NCBI GenBank assembly: GCA_916049935.1
Contig: CAJZJI010000082.1
Location: 1 to 5,055 of the forward strand
Direction: 5' to 3'
Origin: an uncultured Streptococcus sp.
GTDB lineage: Bacteria > Bacillota > Bacilli > Lactobacillales > Aerococcaceae
Length of the DNA stretch: 5,055 nucleotides
Of this stretch, positions 5,052 through 5,055 are shown piece by piece (the stretch's first letter is position 1; each line of letters starts with the position of its first letter). A model generated the notes under the pieces. The model searched no databases. It had not been told where the DNA came from and saw only the letters and a program-made list of their open reading frames with translations. The position numbers and the translations under genes were made by a program.

Positions 5052-5055
5052 TTGA

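Overview
The window looks like chromosomal DNA of a low-GC Firmicute, most likely a member of the Lactobacillales. The evidence is the AT-rich sequence, strong AAGGAG-type ribosome binding sites, short intrinsic terminators, and L19, TrmD and RimM proteins of Firmicute type. A Carnobacteriaceae/Granulicatella-like host is only a guess. Every convincing gene lies on the minus strand, so in transcription order the window reads from right to left.

Right end (about 4576-5055): a gene-free stretch. It holds an AT-rich inverted repeat at the window edge, a tandem repeat of about 93 bp (two near-identical copies plus one decayed copy), two almost identical palindromic 16-bp motifs whose centres are 24 bp apart, and then a good sigma-A-type promoter at 4610-4638.

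That promoter appears to drive a tight five-gene operon (4575 to 1324). The order is a DUF1576-type polytopic membrane protein with a clear internal duplication, a small acidic protein of unknown function, rimM (16S rRNA processing / 30S maturation), trmD (tRNA m1G37 methyltransferase) and an ArsR/SmtB-family metal sensor. The junctions are 1-nt overlap, 12 nt, 1 nt and 0 nt. An intrinsic terminator overlaps the arsR stop codon.

rplS (ribosomal protein L19), which usually follows trmD directly in Firmicutes, is here a separate unit. It has its own promoter, a structured leader of about 90 nt and a strong terminator. After that terminator comes a divided-off metal-efflux unit: a P1B-type heavy-metal ATPase with a histidine-rich N-terminus, cut off by the left edge of the window. 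Its promoter carries a perfect 9-2-9 inverted repeat of the ArsR/CzrA type between the -35 and -10 boxes.

The most coherent biological story is a split metal-resistance circuit. The sensor carries a complete SmtB-like alpha-5 zinc site (D95, H97, H108, E111) and is made from a translation-housekeeping operon. Its probable target, the ATPase promoter, lies across rplS. The least understood parts are the duplicated membrane protein with its small partner, and the twin palindromes upstream of their promoter.
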